Position numbers and translations under genes: made by a program. A stretch of DNA of 64,000 nucleotides from Lineus longissimus. Taxonomy: Eukaryota > Nemertea > Pilidiophora > Heteronemertea > Lineidae. The notes beneath the pieces are model-generated. The model did not search any database. It was not told the origin of the DNA and was given only the letters and a program-made list of their open reading frames with translations. How positions within the stretch are numbered: the stretch's first letter is position 1; each line of letters opens with the position of its first letter. Below are positions 27,216-39,035 of the stretch, one piece after another. The stretch lies in contig NC_088325.1 in assembly GCF_910592395.1 (NCBI RefSeq), positions 10,292,109 to 10,356,108 of the forward strand. Reading direction: 5' to 3'.

Positions 27216-27604
27216 TTTCACCAGTTGCGAAAGATCATGCGGGTCTAGTGATACCAGAAGTCGATTCCCCCTTCTGGCATGGTAAGTCAATTGGGCGCTG
27301 TCCTGACACATCCTCTATGACAGCCAAGGTCACTGCCTCCATATACCGCTCGTTAATCGTACAATCCCCTAAACCAACTAATTACAGAGCGAGGCATGCT
27401 CCCCAATACAAATATCATGAGACAGACTTGCTGAATAATGAATCATAAAATGCTGTAACAGGAAAAATAGCAAGTTAATGGTTTGCTTTGATAATACTTA
27501 CGTGTTCCATCAGTGCTTGTGAAATCATATTGGAACGCATTTGACGTGTGTAAAATCAATTAGATTAATCGATTCCATCATGTTGTCAATCATTTGACTT
27601 CTGA

Positions 27605-27644
27605 AACACTGATACACTGATACACTGATACACTGATTGACATA
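27605..27644 (+). repeat. short 11-bp tandem repeat
   Basis: Four copies of an 'acactgatac'-type unit. Confidence 0.8.
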
Positions 27645-28116
27645 TATACTATATAGTAATTGGATGTTGTTTGTCTCATTTATGAGTTGTTGGAAGAAAT
27701 TATGAAAAGTGTCAAATCAAGGTAGTTTCAGATATGAGCATAAAATGATGAAAGTACAATAATGAGACTTATGAAGTGCTAAATCCATCTGGTTTCTTTC
27801 AGGGCTACACATCTAAGGGCTTGGCATTATTACCCCTAGTAGGTGTGGCAGCCCAGCTCTCAGAATTTACTTTCATATTGTGCAGTCTCTGCCAGCTGGG
27901 TACCGGCTTTCATCTTGATGAAGTGAAGCAAATTAAGGCAATTGAAGGTCAGAGGTCTCTGTGAAGGACACTGTGATGGCTGTGGTCCTCTCTAGAGTCA
28001 AACCTGTGTCTTCTTGATTCTTCTGCTTCTTCTTCTTCGGCATCTGCCTATAACTATAGCTTCAGTCCTATAGTGGCGGGGATGAGGCAGCCTGTCACTT
28101 CAAGGTCAGTTTTCCC

Positions 28117-28431
28117 TCGACATTGGTGTCTGCAGGCCAGAAGATTTGTCGTAATTCCTGGTGCAGGGAACATACTTCTTGACATTGGTGTCTGCAGGCC
28201 AGAAGATTTGTCGTAATTCCTGGTGCAGGGAACATACTTCTTGACATTGGTGTCTGCAGGCCAGAAGATTTGTCATAATTCCTGGTGCAGGGAACATACT
28301 TCTTGACATTGGTGTCTGCAGGCCAGAAGATTTGTCGTAATTCCTGGTGCAGGGAACATACTTCTTGACATTGGTGTCTGCAGGCCAGAATATTTGTCAT
28401 AATTCCTGGTGCAGGGAACATACTTCTTGAT
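28117..28431 (+). repeat. 62-bp minisatellite, five copies
   Basis: 'cattggtgtctgcaggccag' starts at 28121, 28183 and 28245 and at the same spacing thereafter; copies differ at one or two bases. It makes false overlapping ORFs on the minus strand. Confidence 0.95.
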
Positions 28432-28997
28432 TATGAGCCTGTTTATCTAACCACCATGCCACTGATGATCTAAAGAATAAAGAGTTTTATTGAAATATGC
28501 TGATGCCAGTCTTATGGCTAAATCTTTCAGTACGAATTCTTTTGACAAAATGCGTTTCAGTCAACAGCTCTACAATCTGACTCTTAAATTCGATATTTCT
28601 TTTTTGTAAATCATTTCCCATTCTACGCTTCGTTCCAATCTGGTTCAAATGAGATTGATATTAGCAATGCACCCAGTGGCTGTATGGAACCTAGACGCCG
28701 CCGGCACAATGGGCGTTTCCATGGCTGGCGGCTAATGGGCTAGCACTCTCAGCTAGTGCCATGACAACTCGAGCGAATGCTAACATAGCATAGCATGTGA
28801 GTGGCTATGCTGATCTTATCTGGCTGAGGTTTCAATGAAAAACAGTGTGTTTGAGATCCATACCTGCTTTGAAATGTTGGAGATCCTAGTTGATGGATCA
28901 GTTTGGTCTTCAAGTAAGATGACCAGGACTGTACCCATGCTGGAGGGGGTGGGGTTGATATTCCAGCCTGGAAGTTGCCATGCTTCTTGCTCTTAGT

Positions 28998-29052
28998 TTT
29001 TAGCTCACCTCTTAGCAGAGGTGAGCTTATCCCATACCGTGGCGTCCGTCGT

Positions 29053-29087
<35 letters not shown>

Positions 29088-30150
29088 CGTCGTCCGTTAG
29101 CAGGGCACGTTTCGTAACTGTTAGAGCTATTGAGTTGAAACTTGGTACACATGTACCCTTATGTAATGACACTTGGGAGACCAAGTTTCGGTCCGATTCG
29201 TTTCATGGTTTGGCCACCAGGGGGCCAAACGTTAAAAGTGAAAATATGCAATATCTCCCTTAATAGTAGTCGGGAAATTTTGAAAAAAATATGGTAGGTA
29301 CTTCTAGCAAAGGTGCATCATATATCCTCCGGGTTTTTGATTTGACCTCCTTTTCAAGGTCACAGAGGTCAAATGGTGTAAATTGGCCGTTAGGATGTGA
29401 CGATGGCACGTTTCTAAACTGCTATGACTATTGATACCAAATTTGGTACACATTTACCCCTTAGTCAGGTGATCTCAGGGACCGAAGTTTGGTCCAATAT
29501 GATTCACCACTTGACCACCAGGGGGCAAAATCCAAAAGCCTTAAAAATGTGATTATTCCTTAACTTCTTGCCCGATTGCCACCAATTTGATATCATGGGT
29601 ACATCTAACCACCATACAGTATATGTCACACAGGTTTTTAATTTGACCTTCTTGTCAAGGTCACAGAGGTCAAATGGCGTAAATTCGCCGTCAGGCCGTA
29701 ACTATGGCACGTTTCTTCACTGCAATGACTATTGATCACAAATTAAGTACACATGTACCCCTTGGTCAGGTGATCTCAGGTATCGAAGTTTGGTGCGATC
29801 TGATTTGCCGTTTGGCCTCCAGGGAGGGGGCCAAATCCTAAATTCTTCAAAATGCCATTATTCCTAGTAATGACTTGCCCGATTGGCACCAATTTTATAT
29901 CATAGGTACATCTAATTCTAACAACCATTCAATGTGTCACCCGGGTCTTCTTTGATTTGACCTACTTTTCAAGGTCACAGAGGTCGAATGTACTGTATTG
30001 GCCATTTTGGGGAAATTGTAATTGCTTGGACCTACATCAAACCTAACACTACATGACACAAGACCATGCTCTTTATCCATCTTTCCTCCAAATGAGGTGA
30101 GCACAATGGCCCTGGCCATTTCATCTATATTGGTTATCACATCATGGTGG
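28998..30150 (+). repeat. composite repeat: hairpin, (GTC)n tract and three ~300-bp units
   Basis: A 5' hairpin (agctcacctcttagcagagg-tgagct) is followed by (gtc)n at 29045-29095, then three units of about 300 bp, each with 'ggcacgtttc', 'ttggtacacatgtacccctt', 'gaccgaagtttggtcc', 'ccaccagggggcaaa' and 'caaggtcacagaggtcaaat'. It is the same family as 18396-19239. No clear ORF. Confidence 0.82.
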
Positions 30151-30675
30151 CATACAGGCCCTCATGAAAACTGATTTAAAGGGGTATGCCGTTCATATAT
30201 AATGGTGGGTCGCAAAAATTGAAACGCAGTCATGAAGTGCAGTTTTTATGCATGCACTTTGCTGAAACTTGGTATGTATGGCATTTCTGTCAACACAACG
30301 GCAATGATGAAATTCATATTCAGGTATTGACACGATTAGAAACTTTCGACTTCTATTACTAATTTCAAATTTAAGTTGGGCCCTGATGTAGTACGTCTTT
30401 AAACAAAAATTTCTTGAAAATGCTTATCAAGTTTCAATCAATGTCAGGGAGAATATCGTAGAAACTGGAAGCCAGTTTTGAAATTTTCGTTAATTATCGA
30501 TCATGAAAAGTTGATGTTGATATAAACACTTCAAGATTCTGGAGTGCACTTCACGACTGGACAATTTTAAATGCCAAAAGAAGCACCTCTCAAATCAATT
30601 TCATAACCGATTCAGAACAATAGCTAAACCATCTAAACTAGTTCTACCTAACAATTATGAACCATCCCGACCATA

Positions 30676-30858
30676 TACAGTAGAACCTTTCTATTAAGGA
30701 CACCCTCGGGACTGACAAGTGCTGTCCTTAATAGAGCGGTATCCTGATTAGAGAGAGTCAAATTGAATGGAAACAACCAATTTGGGACAGAAGCTAGTGT
30801 CCTTAATAGAGAGGTTGTCCTTAATAGAGAGGTGTCCGCTAAGAGATGTTCTACTGTA
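30676..30858. mobile_element. Tc1/mariner-like MITE, second complete copy
   Basis: TA-cagtagaacc at the left and gttctactg-TA at the right with internal 'gtgtccttaatagagagg' modules, the same family as 11611-11774 with the internal modules rearranged. Confidence 0.82.
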
Positions 30859-31239
30859 TGCATAACCTGAGCCAGACACCCGCATACAAGTTGTCTATTC
30901 ATGTCAAATTGTCCAAATTGAGCATTCTGTTGCCATGGAAATGACTATAAACTTCCTCATCATTACAAAAACCTGTCAATTTGGCCCGAACCACTTTAGA
31001 AATTATGAGTCCTTCATTGAATTTGGTAACCGTTGGCTGGTGTGCTCAGAATGAGTGTTACTCTGCAAGTCAAATACAGACAGAGTGGAGGAGTCTGGTG
31101 TACTTGAAGAACTATGGTCTGGTTTTCCAACAGATTTTGTGGAGTTTTCCTAAAAAAAAGCTAAATCAGATGATTGTGGACAAGAATTGAACTTTTTTTA
31201 GGGTTCTTTGAAAGGGTGTCCTCAGATGAAATTAATCGC

Positions 31240-31560
31240 TGCACAAATGGTACCATCGTAAATTGCCAGTGAGCACCAGTTGTATACAAGTGATACCATG
31301 GGCACAAATTGTACCATTACAAAGTGTAGATGTGCACAGGTGTAGACAAATGGTTCCATGGGCATAGGTGGTTCCATTAAAAAGTGCAGATAGGTACCAG
31401 CCGTACAGAGATGGTACCATGGACACAAATAGTGTCATCACAAAGTTGAAATGAGCTCAAATGTTACCATGGGCACAAATGGTACCATCATACAGTGCAG
31501 ATAAACACCAGGAGTACTTAAATGTCACATGGGCACAATAGGTACCATCACAAAAGCAAA
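31240..31560 (+). repeat. degenerate ~60-bp tandem repeat
   Basis: 'accatgggcacaaatggtac' and 'catcacaaagtgcagatgag' recur about five to six times with many substitutions. Confidence 0.8.
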
Positions 31561-32109
31561 TGATATTTCCAAGGAATGGTCATGAGCATTCCAATAAAAT
31601 TTGGAAGTATTTTTGAAATTGACCAAGATATTGTGGGTGACTTCCCAGAGTGGTCCTGGATTTAATTCCCAGGTTAAAATTCCCTGTGAGAGGGGTTCTT
31701 AGTTACGATCTTAAGAAGTTCTGTGTACATGTACCATCACAGACTTGCCAAGCTAAACATGCTCAGTTAGATGATGTCAACATCCAGGCCTTTTCTTGGC
31801 AACAAAACCATTTTCCGCCCCCTCTCTCTTTGAACCTGGGCACTTGATAAATTGCCTCACACAGCAAATAACATTATCTTCTACGTTGTTATCTAACGTC
31901 CATTCCCAAGCCAAGATTGGGAACTTGGAGTGCCAGGTACACATGGTAAACTATGAATGCCATGACAAGGGCTGGACTGGTACAATACAGTACATTGTCA
32001 GAAAGCTCTTCTTCTTCTTCTTTGGTCATTGTGTGTATCACGCGGCATATATATTTTGCACCAATTACGTAAACTTGGAGTGCTGCTTGCACATGGTGAA
32101 CTTTGAATG

Positions 32110-32752
32110 ATGAGGACAGGCACAGGTGGGCACCAGAACCGATAGGTGCAATGACTGATGGGTGCAATGACAGATGGGCGCAATGACGAATAGGTGCAAT
32201 AACAGATGGGTGCAATGACAGATGGGTACAGTGACAGATAGGTGCAAAGACAGATGGGTGCAATGACAGATGGGCACAAGGATGAATAGGTGCACTAACA
32301 GATGGGTGCCAGGAAAGATGGGTGCAAGAACAGATGGGCGCAAGGAGAGACAGGTGCAAGAACAGGTGGATGCAAGGACGAATAGGTGCAATAACAGATG
32401 GGTGCAAGGACAGATGGATGCAAGAACAGACAGCTGCAATAACAGATGGGTGCAAGGACAGATAGATGCAAGAACAGATGGGCGCAAGGACAGATGGGTG
32501 AATAGACAGATGGGTGAAAGAACAGATGGGTGCAAGGACAGATGGATGTAAGGACAGATGGGTGAAAGAACAGATGGGTGCAAGGACAGATGGATGTAAG
32601 GACAGATGGGTGAAAGAACAGATGGGTGCAAGGACAGATGGATGTAAGGACAGATGGGTGAAAGAACAGATGGGTGCAAGGACAGATGGATGCAAGGAAA
32701 GGTGGGTGAAAGAACAGATGGGTGCAAGGACAGATGGGTGCAAGACTGCAAA
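32110..32752 (+). repeat. 16-bp minisatellite with 48-bp higher-order units
   Basis: Roughly 40 copies of a 16-bp unit of the type gatgggtgcaaggaca. In the right half three variants (gggtgaaag, gggtgcaag, ggatgtaag) form a 48-bp superunit. Since 48 is divisible by three, every frame shows a 16-residue peptide repeat, giving false ORFs on both strands. Confidence 0.95.
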
Positions 32753-32754
32753 TC

Positions 32755-33985
32755 TTCTACTACTTCAGTCTCCTGGGCTCAGGAGCAAATACAAAAGAAG
32801 AAGCTAAAAGCAGTGTCACTGTGGCAACCTCAAGTCTCCTCTTTCAGAACTTGTTCATGTTATCTTAGTCTGTGTTGCCATGGTTACTGATCAACACCCA
32901 GAGATCACTTTTCAAATTAACGGAAGGACTTTTTGAATGAAAGAATCAGTTCTTCACCACCTGGATCGTTCAATCTTCAAAGTGGTCACAGCAGGTCTGA
33001 AAAGAATAGATTCTTTTAAAATTTTCCTCTTCTGTAATGATGTCCCAGTGATCACTTGAAAGGTAAAAGGCTGAGTTTTCAGTTTCAGTGTCTTTATCAC
33101 CAGGTTTATATCTCCAGTGTCTAGTGCTCGTCAACAAATGTTAACAAGGTCTACTAATTACAGGTCCAAAAATAGTAGATTCTTAAATTTCGTCTTCTGC
33201 GATGATGTTTCAGTGATCAATGTAAGGCTGAGTCTTCATTTTTAGTGTCTTCATCTATTCAAGTTTAATATCAGTATAATATCTCCAGTGCCTAGCGTTC
33301 GTCGAAAAATGTCGATAAGGGCAACGGGCTACAAATAACTATAATATTTTGTTAATAGCATGTTATAAATAGCTTTTTCTGATGCAGCTGGTCGGTAAGT
33401 TGCTAGCTAGTTAAACAAAAGGTACAGAACCTTCTCGCCGGCCAGGCGCTTGGAATTGTGGGAGTTTGGAATAGAGGAAAAGGAGTTTAGAAACTCTTCA
33501 TACTCAATTCGAGTTGAAAAAAATGTAGAATTTACCCAGCGCTCTGTAACTGCAGGGGGACTGCGTGCCTGCTAATTGTGCAGACACAATATTTACTAAC
33601 AATCATGAAAGCTGCATTATCTGCTCAAAGATATCATATCTGACTCATGCAAAGAATTCTTAGAAAATAGCTGCAAAATATTTGTCATATTTCTCTTTGT
33701 GTGAGGTGATCTTGTTGTGTTCAAAGCATCCATGGATGTTTTTGCAGAAGCCATTTGATGCATTCTTGGCAATTGTTTTGATTTATGTTCCAATACTAAA
33801 GGTCGTCAGCTGCGAATTGGGTGCTTTTTTACAGTTCTCTGTTTACATTTTGAAGGCACAGTGGAGTTACCATCTGCCTGTGGCATCAAAATTATGGTTT
33901 TATAGGCAAAGAATTTTTCATCTTTGATCAAATTATGTTGGCTAATTTGACAGTTTGAGTGTGACACTTCTTAGGGGATGTTTTT
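32755..33985. other. no gene recognised
   Basis: Two diverged copies of a segment with 'cagtgtctttatcaccaggt'/'tagtgtcttcatctattcaa' and 'atatctccagtgtctagtgc' lie about 180 bp apart near 33090 and 33270. Nothing coding recognised. Confidence 0.45.
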
Positions 33986-33989
33986 CAGA

Positions 33990-34215
33990 GCAGCCTCATA
34001 GCCTCTAGTGGTTAACACTGCTGGCTACCAGGCAATAGGGCCAGGGTTTGATCCCGGGGTGAACCAAGGTTTGTATTTCTGGATGAACCGGCGTGGCATT
34101 CAAGGAGCTAGAAGTCCTGGCTCCTCACAGCCCTTCGAATGAGATGTTAGACCAAGGTTCCTTGTGTCTGCTGCTGTCTTTTGCAAGGGAAGATCAAACA
34201 GAGGGAGAAACATGA
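33990..34215 (+). mobile_element. tRNA-derived SINE (family B)
   Basis: A tRNA-like head has an A-box-like 'tctagtggttaacactgctg' and a B-box-like 'gggtttgatcccgg', followed by a family-specific body containing 'gtggcattcaaggagctag' and 'cccttcgaatgagatgt'. A second copy lies in an intron at 43998-44142 in the opposite orientation, showing this is a dispersed family and not a tRNA gene. Confidence 0.75.
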
Positions 34216-34687
34216 TTCACTTGCGTGGACCTACCTAGCTAAATCTGTCCTGAAGTCATCTGATAACTTACAGGGACTAGTTTTCAATCAAAAACCCTGA
34301 TATCGCTTTGAAAACTAGTCTGAAGCCACTCCGCCCATTGACAAATATTTACAGGTGACTTGGAGTTCCTGCATGATTCACAAGCACTAACTGACTCTCA
34401 ACATTGATGAAATATAATAACTCAATAAATATCACCATATCAGTATGGCATATTTCTGCGCAATGTATAGCGCTAGCTGGACCTCACCGCTATATACCAT
34501 GGCAACAAATTTTCGATTTCATTGTTCCGTTGGCAATCTGTGAATTTATGGCCCTATTGCCAAATGCGCTGGTGATTATACCCAGAAAAAATATTGAGGT
34601 TTGCTTATAAACATTGTTGTATAAATATATCAGGGCGATTAGTGCCGATATCAATTCTCCTGTGGCTACTTTTCAACATCGTGTATC

Positions 34688-34765
34688 AAGGGGCCGTCCT
34701 AGTGGTGCAGCGGACACATCCTCGCTTGTCACCTCTGAGGTCCCAGGTTTGATTTTGGTCGGTCG
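34688..34765 (+). mobile_element. tRNA-like SINE head (family C)
   Basis: The sequence 'gtcctagtggtgcagcggac', then 'cacctctgaggtcccaggtt' and 'ttggtcggtcgtgata', resembles segments at 16262-16315 (+) and 9470-9540 (reverse strand: 'agagtagcgcagtg', 'cacctctgaggtcttgag'). The similarity is partial; all may be remnants of one tRNA-derived family. Confidence 0.45.
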
Positions 34766-34802
34766 TGATACACTTCTTCTTATAGGCATTCACTTCATAT
34801 AG

Positions 34803-36300
34803 TCAATCCTGTTCGTCGGATGTGCTCAGTCGTCCTCCGCAATTCCAGCCAGTCTCCATGCAGTTGATCCTGCATGTTGGCACCATTTGGCCAGATTTCT
34901 TGTCTGTGGCTTTGTGCAGAGGGCAGTCCTGTAGCATGTGGGTTCTTGCCATCAGTTCCGTACTGTTGGTCCTACATGTTGGCACCATTTGGCCAGATTT
35001 CTTGTCTGTAGCTTTGTGCAGAGGGCAGTCCTGTAGCATGTGGGTTCTTGCCATCAGTTCCGTACTGTTGATCCTGCATGTTGGCACCACTTGGCCAGAT
35101 TTCTTGTCTGTGGCTTTGTGCAGAGGGCAGTCCTGTAGCATGTGGGTTCTTGCCATCAGTTCCGTACTGTTGACCCTGCATGTTGGCACAATTTGGCCAG
35201 ATTTCTTGTCTGTGGCTTTGTGCAGAGGGCAGTCCTGTAGCATGTGGGTTCTTGCCATCAGTTCCGTACTGTTGACCCTGCATGTTGGCACCACTTGGCC
35301 AGATTTCTTGTCTGTGGCTTTGTGCAGAGGGCAGTCCTGTAGCATGTGGGTTCTTGCCATCAGTTCCGTACTGTTGATCCTGCATGTTGGCACCACTTGG
35401 CCAGATTTCTTGTCTGTGGCTTTGTGCAGAGGGCAGTCCTTTAGCATGCGGGTTCTTGTCATCAGTTCCGTACTGTTGATCCTGCATGTTGGCACCATTT
35501 GGCCAGATTTCTTGTCTGTGGCTTTGTGCAGAGGGCAGTCCTGTAGCATGTGGGTTCTTGCCATCAGTTCCGTACTGTTGACCCTGCATGTTGGCACAGT
35601 TTGGCCAGATTTCTTGTCTGTGGCTTTGTGCAGAGGGCAGTCCTGTAGCATGTGGGTTCTTGCCATCAGTTCCGTACTGTTGACCCTGCATGTTGGCACC
35701 ACTTGGCCAGATTTCTTGTCTGTGGCTTTGTGCAGAGGGCAGTCCTGTAGCATGTGGGTTCTTGCCATCAGTTCCGTACTGTTGATCCTGCATGTTGGCA
35801 CCACTTGGCCAGATTTCTTGTCTGTGGCTTTGTGCAGAGGGCAGTCCTGTAGCATGTGGGTTCTTGCCATCAGTTCCGTACTGTTGACCCTGCATGTTGG
35901 CACAGTTTGGCCAGATTTCTTGTCTGTGGCTTTGTGCAGAGGGCAGTCCTGTAGCATGTGGGTTCTTGCCATCAGTTCCGTACTGTTGACCCTGCATGTT
36001 GGCACCATTTGGCCAGATTTCTTGTCTGTGGCTTTGTGCAGAGGGCAGTCCTGTAGCATGTGGGTTCTTGTCATCAGTTCCGTACTGTTGATCCTGCATG
36101 TTGGCACAATTTGGCCAGATTTCTTGTCTGTGGCTTTGTGCAGAGGGCAGTCCTGTAGCATGTGGGTTCTTGTCATCGGCCTCGTATTGCAAGAGCATTG
36201 GTCGGCGTCTCCTATTTTGTACTTGTGGAAAATAGGTGGTACCGCGTCCTGTTATTTCGCTTCTGAGCCTGAAGGTGGTGACTTGTTCTTCCCTTGTCAG
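34803..36300 (-). pseudogene. LINE ORF C-terminus, degenerate, minus strand
   Basis: Read on the minus strand, about 36300-36190 gives EEQVTTFRLRS and YHLFSTSTK; then come a CCHC-like stretch C-x-C...THMLQDCPLHK, RQEIWPNGANMQDQ, and at the end HGDWLELRRTTEHIRRTGLT before a stop near 34798. This order matches the C-terminus of non-LTR retrotransposon ORF2 (F-R-L-R, H-x-L-Q-x-C-P-L, W-P-x-G, L-x-x-L-x-x-T-x-x-F-x-x-x-G-L). Frameshifts separate the motifs. Between QDQ and HGDW a 102-bp segment has been amplified about 13-fold. Confidence 0.72.
34858..36180 (-). repeat. 102-bp minisatellite built from a LINE ORF segment
   Basis: About 13 copies with an exact 102-bp period (gttggcacc at 34876, then 34978), each differing by a few bases. 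The unit encodes HMLQDCPLHK in one minus frame and SHRQEIWPNGANMQ in another. As 102 is divisible by three, a frame open in one unit stays open throughout, giving ORFs of 535, 457 and 408 residues in three frames. Confidence 0.95.
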
Positions 36301-36429
36301 CTGATGATAGTTGCGGTTAACTCATATGATAGAGATGGCAACTCTCTCCAACAGCAGGGTTCTTTCAGCATCTCTGGTTTCCCCCTACTTTGCGTTAAAA
36401 TCGCCCAGTATTGTTTAAAGAGCCAATAA

Positions 36430-37970
36430 TGTCCTTGTTGACGCCTAGCTCTCATCTGAATATTTAATAACTATATGGCACTGATATTGTTTTCATATTC
36501 AGGTAATAGCTTCCTTCCTTTAATTATACATTTTAATATCACCGTCTAATTTTTGTAAACTCCATCAAGACGAGATGACGATCGCGGCATGTTGAAATAT
36601 TGACGAGGGCGGCTATCATCAAAGCACGATGGCTGCTGATACCTTTGATCTTTTGTAGCTTCGAGCCAGACACGTTAGTGTCTCTCGCTTTTAACAAATT
36701 AGTCATTGGTGACATTACGGAGCGAGAATTTCAAGAAGATGGTGAAGCTTCGTCGAGGGTTGTCCTACTCCCTGAGACCTAAGAGCACCCCTTCCTTGGT
36801 AGTTCCTCCCACACCAGGTGCAAGGCATTTGCTGACCGATTTTCTTTGAATCGGCCCTAGATCTCTGGAACAAACTTCAGCCTCTCAATAGGAGAGCAGA
36901 GTTTGACTTCTATGTAAACCAGTGTGTATTTACGTAGTTACATGTACATAGTTAGAAAAACCTCAAATCCAATGTCAATGAACTACATAGGCCCTTTATA
37001 AGGTACTTGTCCGAATTTCAGACCTGAGAATTGGTTAAATATGCCTTCGTATCTCTGTCAGTTGCGAATCCCAAGCAAGGAAGGCTTTTAGGTGTATGAT
37101 CCGAATGTGTGAGAGTAATTTCCAGAATCTTGTCTCTGAAATATTCAGAATGTTGACGATCAAAGACTGGTGGTCGCTGTTGCCTTTGATGCGCAGTAGC
37201 TCGAAGCCAGACATGTGCGTATCTCTCGCTAGAAATTGATTAATTCTTGGCATGGTTAGGTAAAAATCTAACGCAAAGTCATAGATGTACGCACTTTGTG
37301 TGATTATGCAGTATAAGCGGAGAGCATGGATTTCAGATGGGAGGCAGTGCTGCCAGTGGTCCAGGATGTGTTCAGGGACCTATTGAGTTGAGATTCCGAG
37401 TGTGATTCCCGCTATTAGGTAAATTTGCGTGAGTTTCAAGGTGCACACCTGTTGTTGGCCATTCAGAATGGATTACCTGAACAATGGCAATGCCGATTTA
37501 AGATGAGAACTGATGTATTTCATGCTAGAAGTAAGATGTTCTTCCACAGAATGAACATTGAAAGAAAGACCCTTTTCTTGAAGATTGGGACCAGAACAAG
37601 GGTGATCGATATTAAATAGCATTGGCTTGTGGCAAGTTGCCAACAGGAAACTGAGGCAAATAAAATGCTTGATACATTGATGTGAAATGTTCGTATTGAT
37701 TTATGCAAATGGTTCCATTTGACCATCCACCAGTTTTATGTATTGTCACAAACAAGTAGGACACTTTTCAGATGTAGAGCAAAAGCAGCCAAAGGTGCAA
37801 TTGCTGGTGCTGCCATCTGTGAAAGTGCAATGGAACTAGTCAGTCCTTGTAGTTGCCTCGTCTGCAGAATATAATGGGTCGTTGGTATGAAAGTCATATT
37901 GACTGCGTGTGGCTGAACTTTGAGGAACAGATATGCAGTAATCTCCGAGTGTCTTAGAACATGTAAGACA
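36430..37970. other. no gene recognised
   Basis: An inverted similarity exists between about 36600-36720 ('ctgatacctttgatcttttg', 'agctcgagccagacacgt'-type) and 37140-37260 ('gttgcctttgatgcgcagta', 'agctcgaagccagacatgt'), a direct-orientation duplicate about 560 bp apart. No coding gene. Confidence 0.4.
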
Positions 37971-37989
37971 GTACAACCTCTCTATTGCG

Positions 37990-38512
37990 GACAGGGCATA
38001 TAATTCATTGGCACCGCTGTCATCAGCATATAATTCATCGGCACCGCTTTCGTCAGTATATGATTCATCGTCACCGCTGTCGTCAGCATATAATTCATCG
38101 GCACCGCTGTCGTCAGCATATAATTCATCGGCACCACTGTCGTCAGCATATGATTCATCGGCACCGCTGTTGTCAGCATATAATTCATCGGCACCGCTGT
38201 CGTCAGCATATGATTCATCGACACCGCTGTCGTCAGCATATAATTCATCGGCCCCGCTGTCGTCAGCATATAATTCATCGGCCCCGCTGTCGTCAGCATA
38301 TAATTCATCGGCACCGCTGTCGTCAGCACATAATTCATCGGCCCCGCTGTCGTCAGCATATAATTCATCGGCACCGCTGTCGTCAGCATATGATTCATCG
38401 ACACCGCTGTCGTCAGCATATAATTCATCGGCCCCGCTGTCGTCAGCATATAATTCATCGGCCCCGCTGTCGTCAGCATATAATTCATCGGCACTGCTGT
38501 CGTCAGCTCTCA
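37990..38512 (+). repeat. 30-bp minisatellite, about 17 copies
   Basis: Unit cataattcatcggcaccgct plus gtcgtcagcat-type sequence, exactly 30 bp. It is open in several frames on both strands (for example SAYNSSAPLS repeated on +). Variants include tgattcatcgacacc and ggccccg. It directly follows a MITE-end fragment. Confidence 0.95.
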
Positions 38513-39035
38513 GCTAATAGACTCGTAAGGCAGCTGTGGAGACATTCTAATGAGTTTGAAACGTCCAGCCCCGAAGGTCCCCTACCCTTGATGTTTATGT
38601 CTTTGCCAGCCGTATTGGCTATTCTCAACGGAACCAACCATAGCCTTTGCGCATATTTCTATCCAAATATATGCATTCTATTACGGCCTCCCCGCGGGAA
38701 ATGATTTATTTGGCCATTTGTATTCAGAACGCGTCACTGTGTGGCCGTTATTCAACATGAAGTTTTCGGTGTATTAACTTGGCTCCTGTTGCCATATGTA
38801 GACATTAGCCACGATTGCAGTGGCATGCGAGCCAGTCATATCTTGGTGTTAGTCACCACAGTGCTGGTTTAATGGGATTTGAAAACATTAATCAAATGGT
38901 TGTCTGCAACCGGTGGATTGATTAAAATATGGTGAAATCGAGCAGTCATCTGGGTGTTGATCTAAGATGCATGAAAATGATACGCACATTTTATTAGTTT
39001 GTGTTTTCTCTCAATTTATTCAGTAAATATTTAAT

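Noticed and set aside
26485-28431. CRISPR-like regular arrays
   Set aside because: Units are contiguous tandem repeats without unique spacers, in a eukaryotic genome.
29021-29263. ORF with a long Arg run
   Set aside because: The Arg run is the (GTC)n microsatellite read in one frame.
31889-32751. 284- and 228-codon minus ORFs with His/Pro/Leu repeats
   Set aside because: Products of the 16/48-bp minisatellite; several frames are open at once and there is no splice or start context.
34822-36429. 535-codon ORF on + and 457/408-codon ORFs on - as genes
   Set aside because: All follow from a 102-bp tandem unit whose period is a multiple of three; homology points to a broken LINE ORF on the minus strand instead.
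37985-38704. 239-codon His/Arg-rich and 169-codon Ser/Ala-rich ORFs
   Set aside because: Frames of the 30-bp minisatellite, open on both strands.
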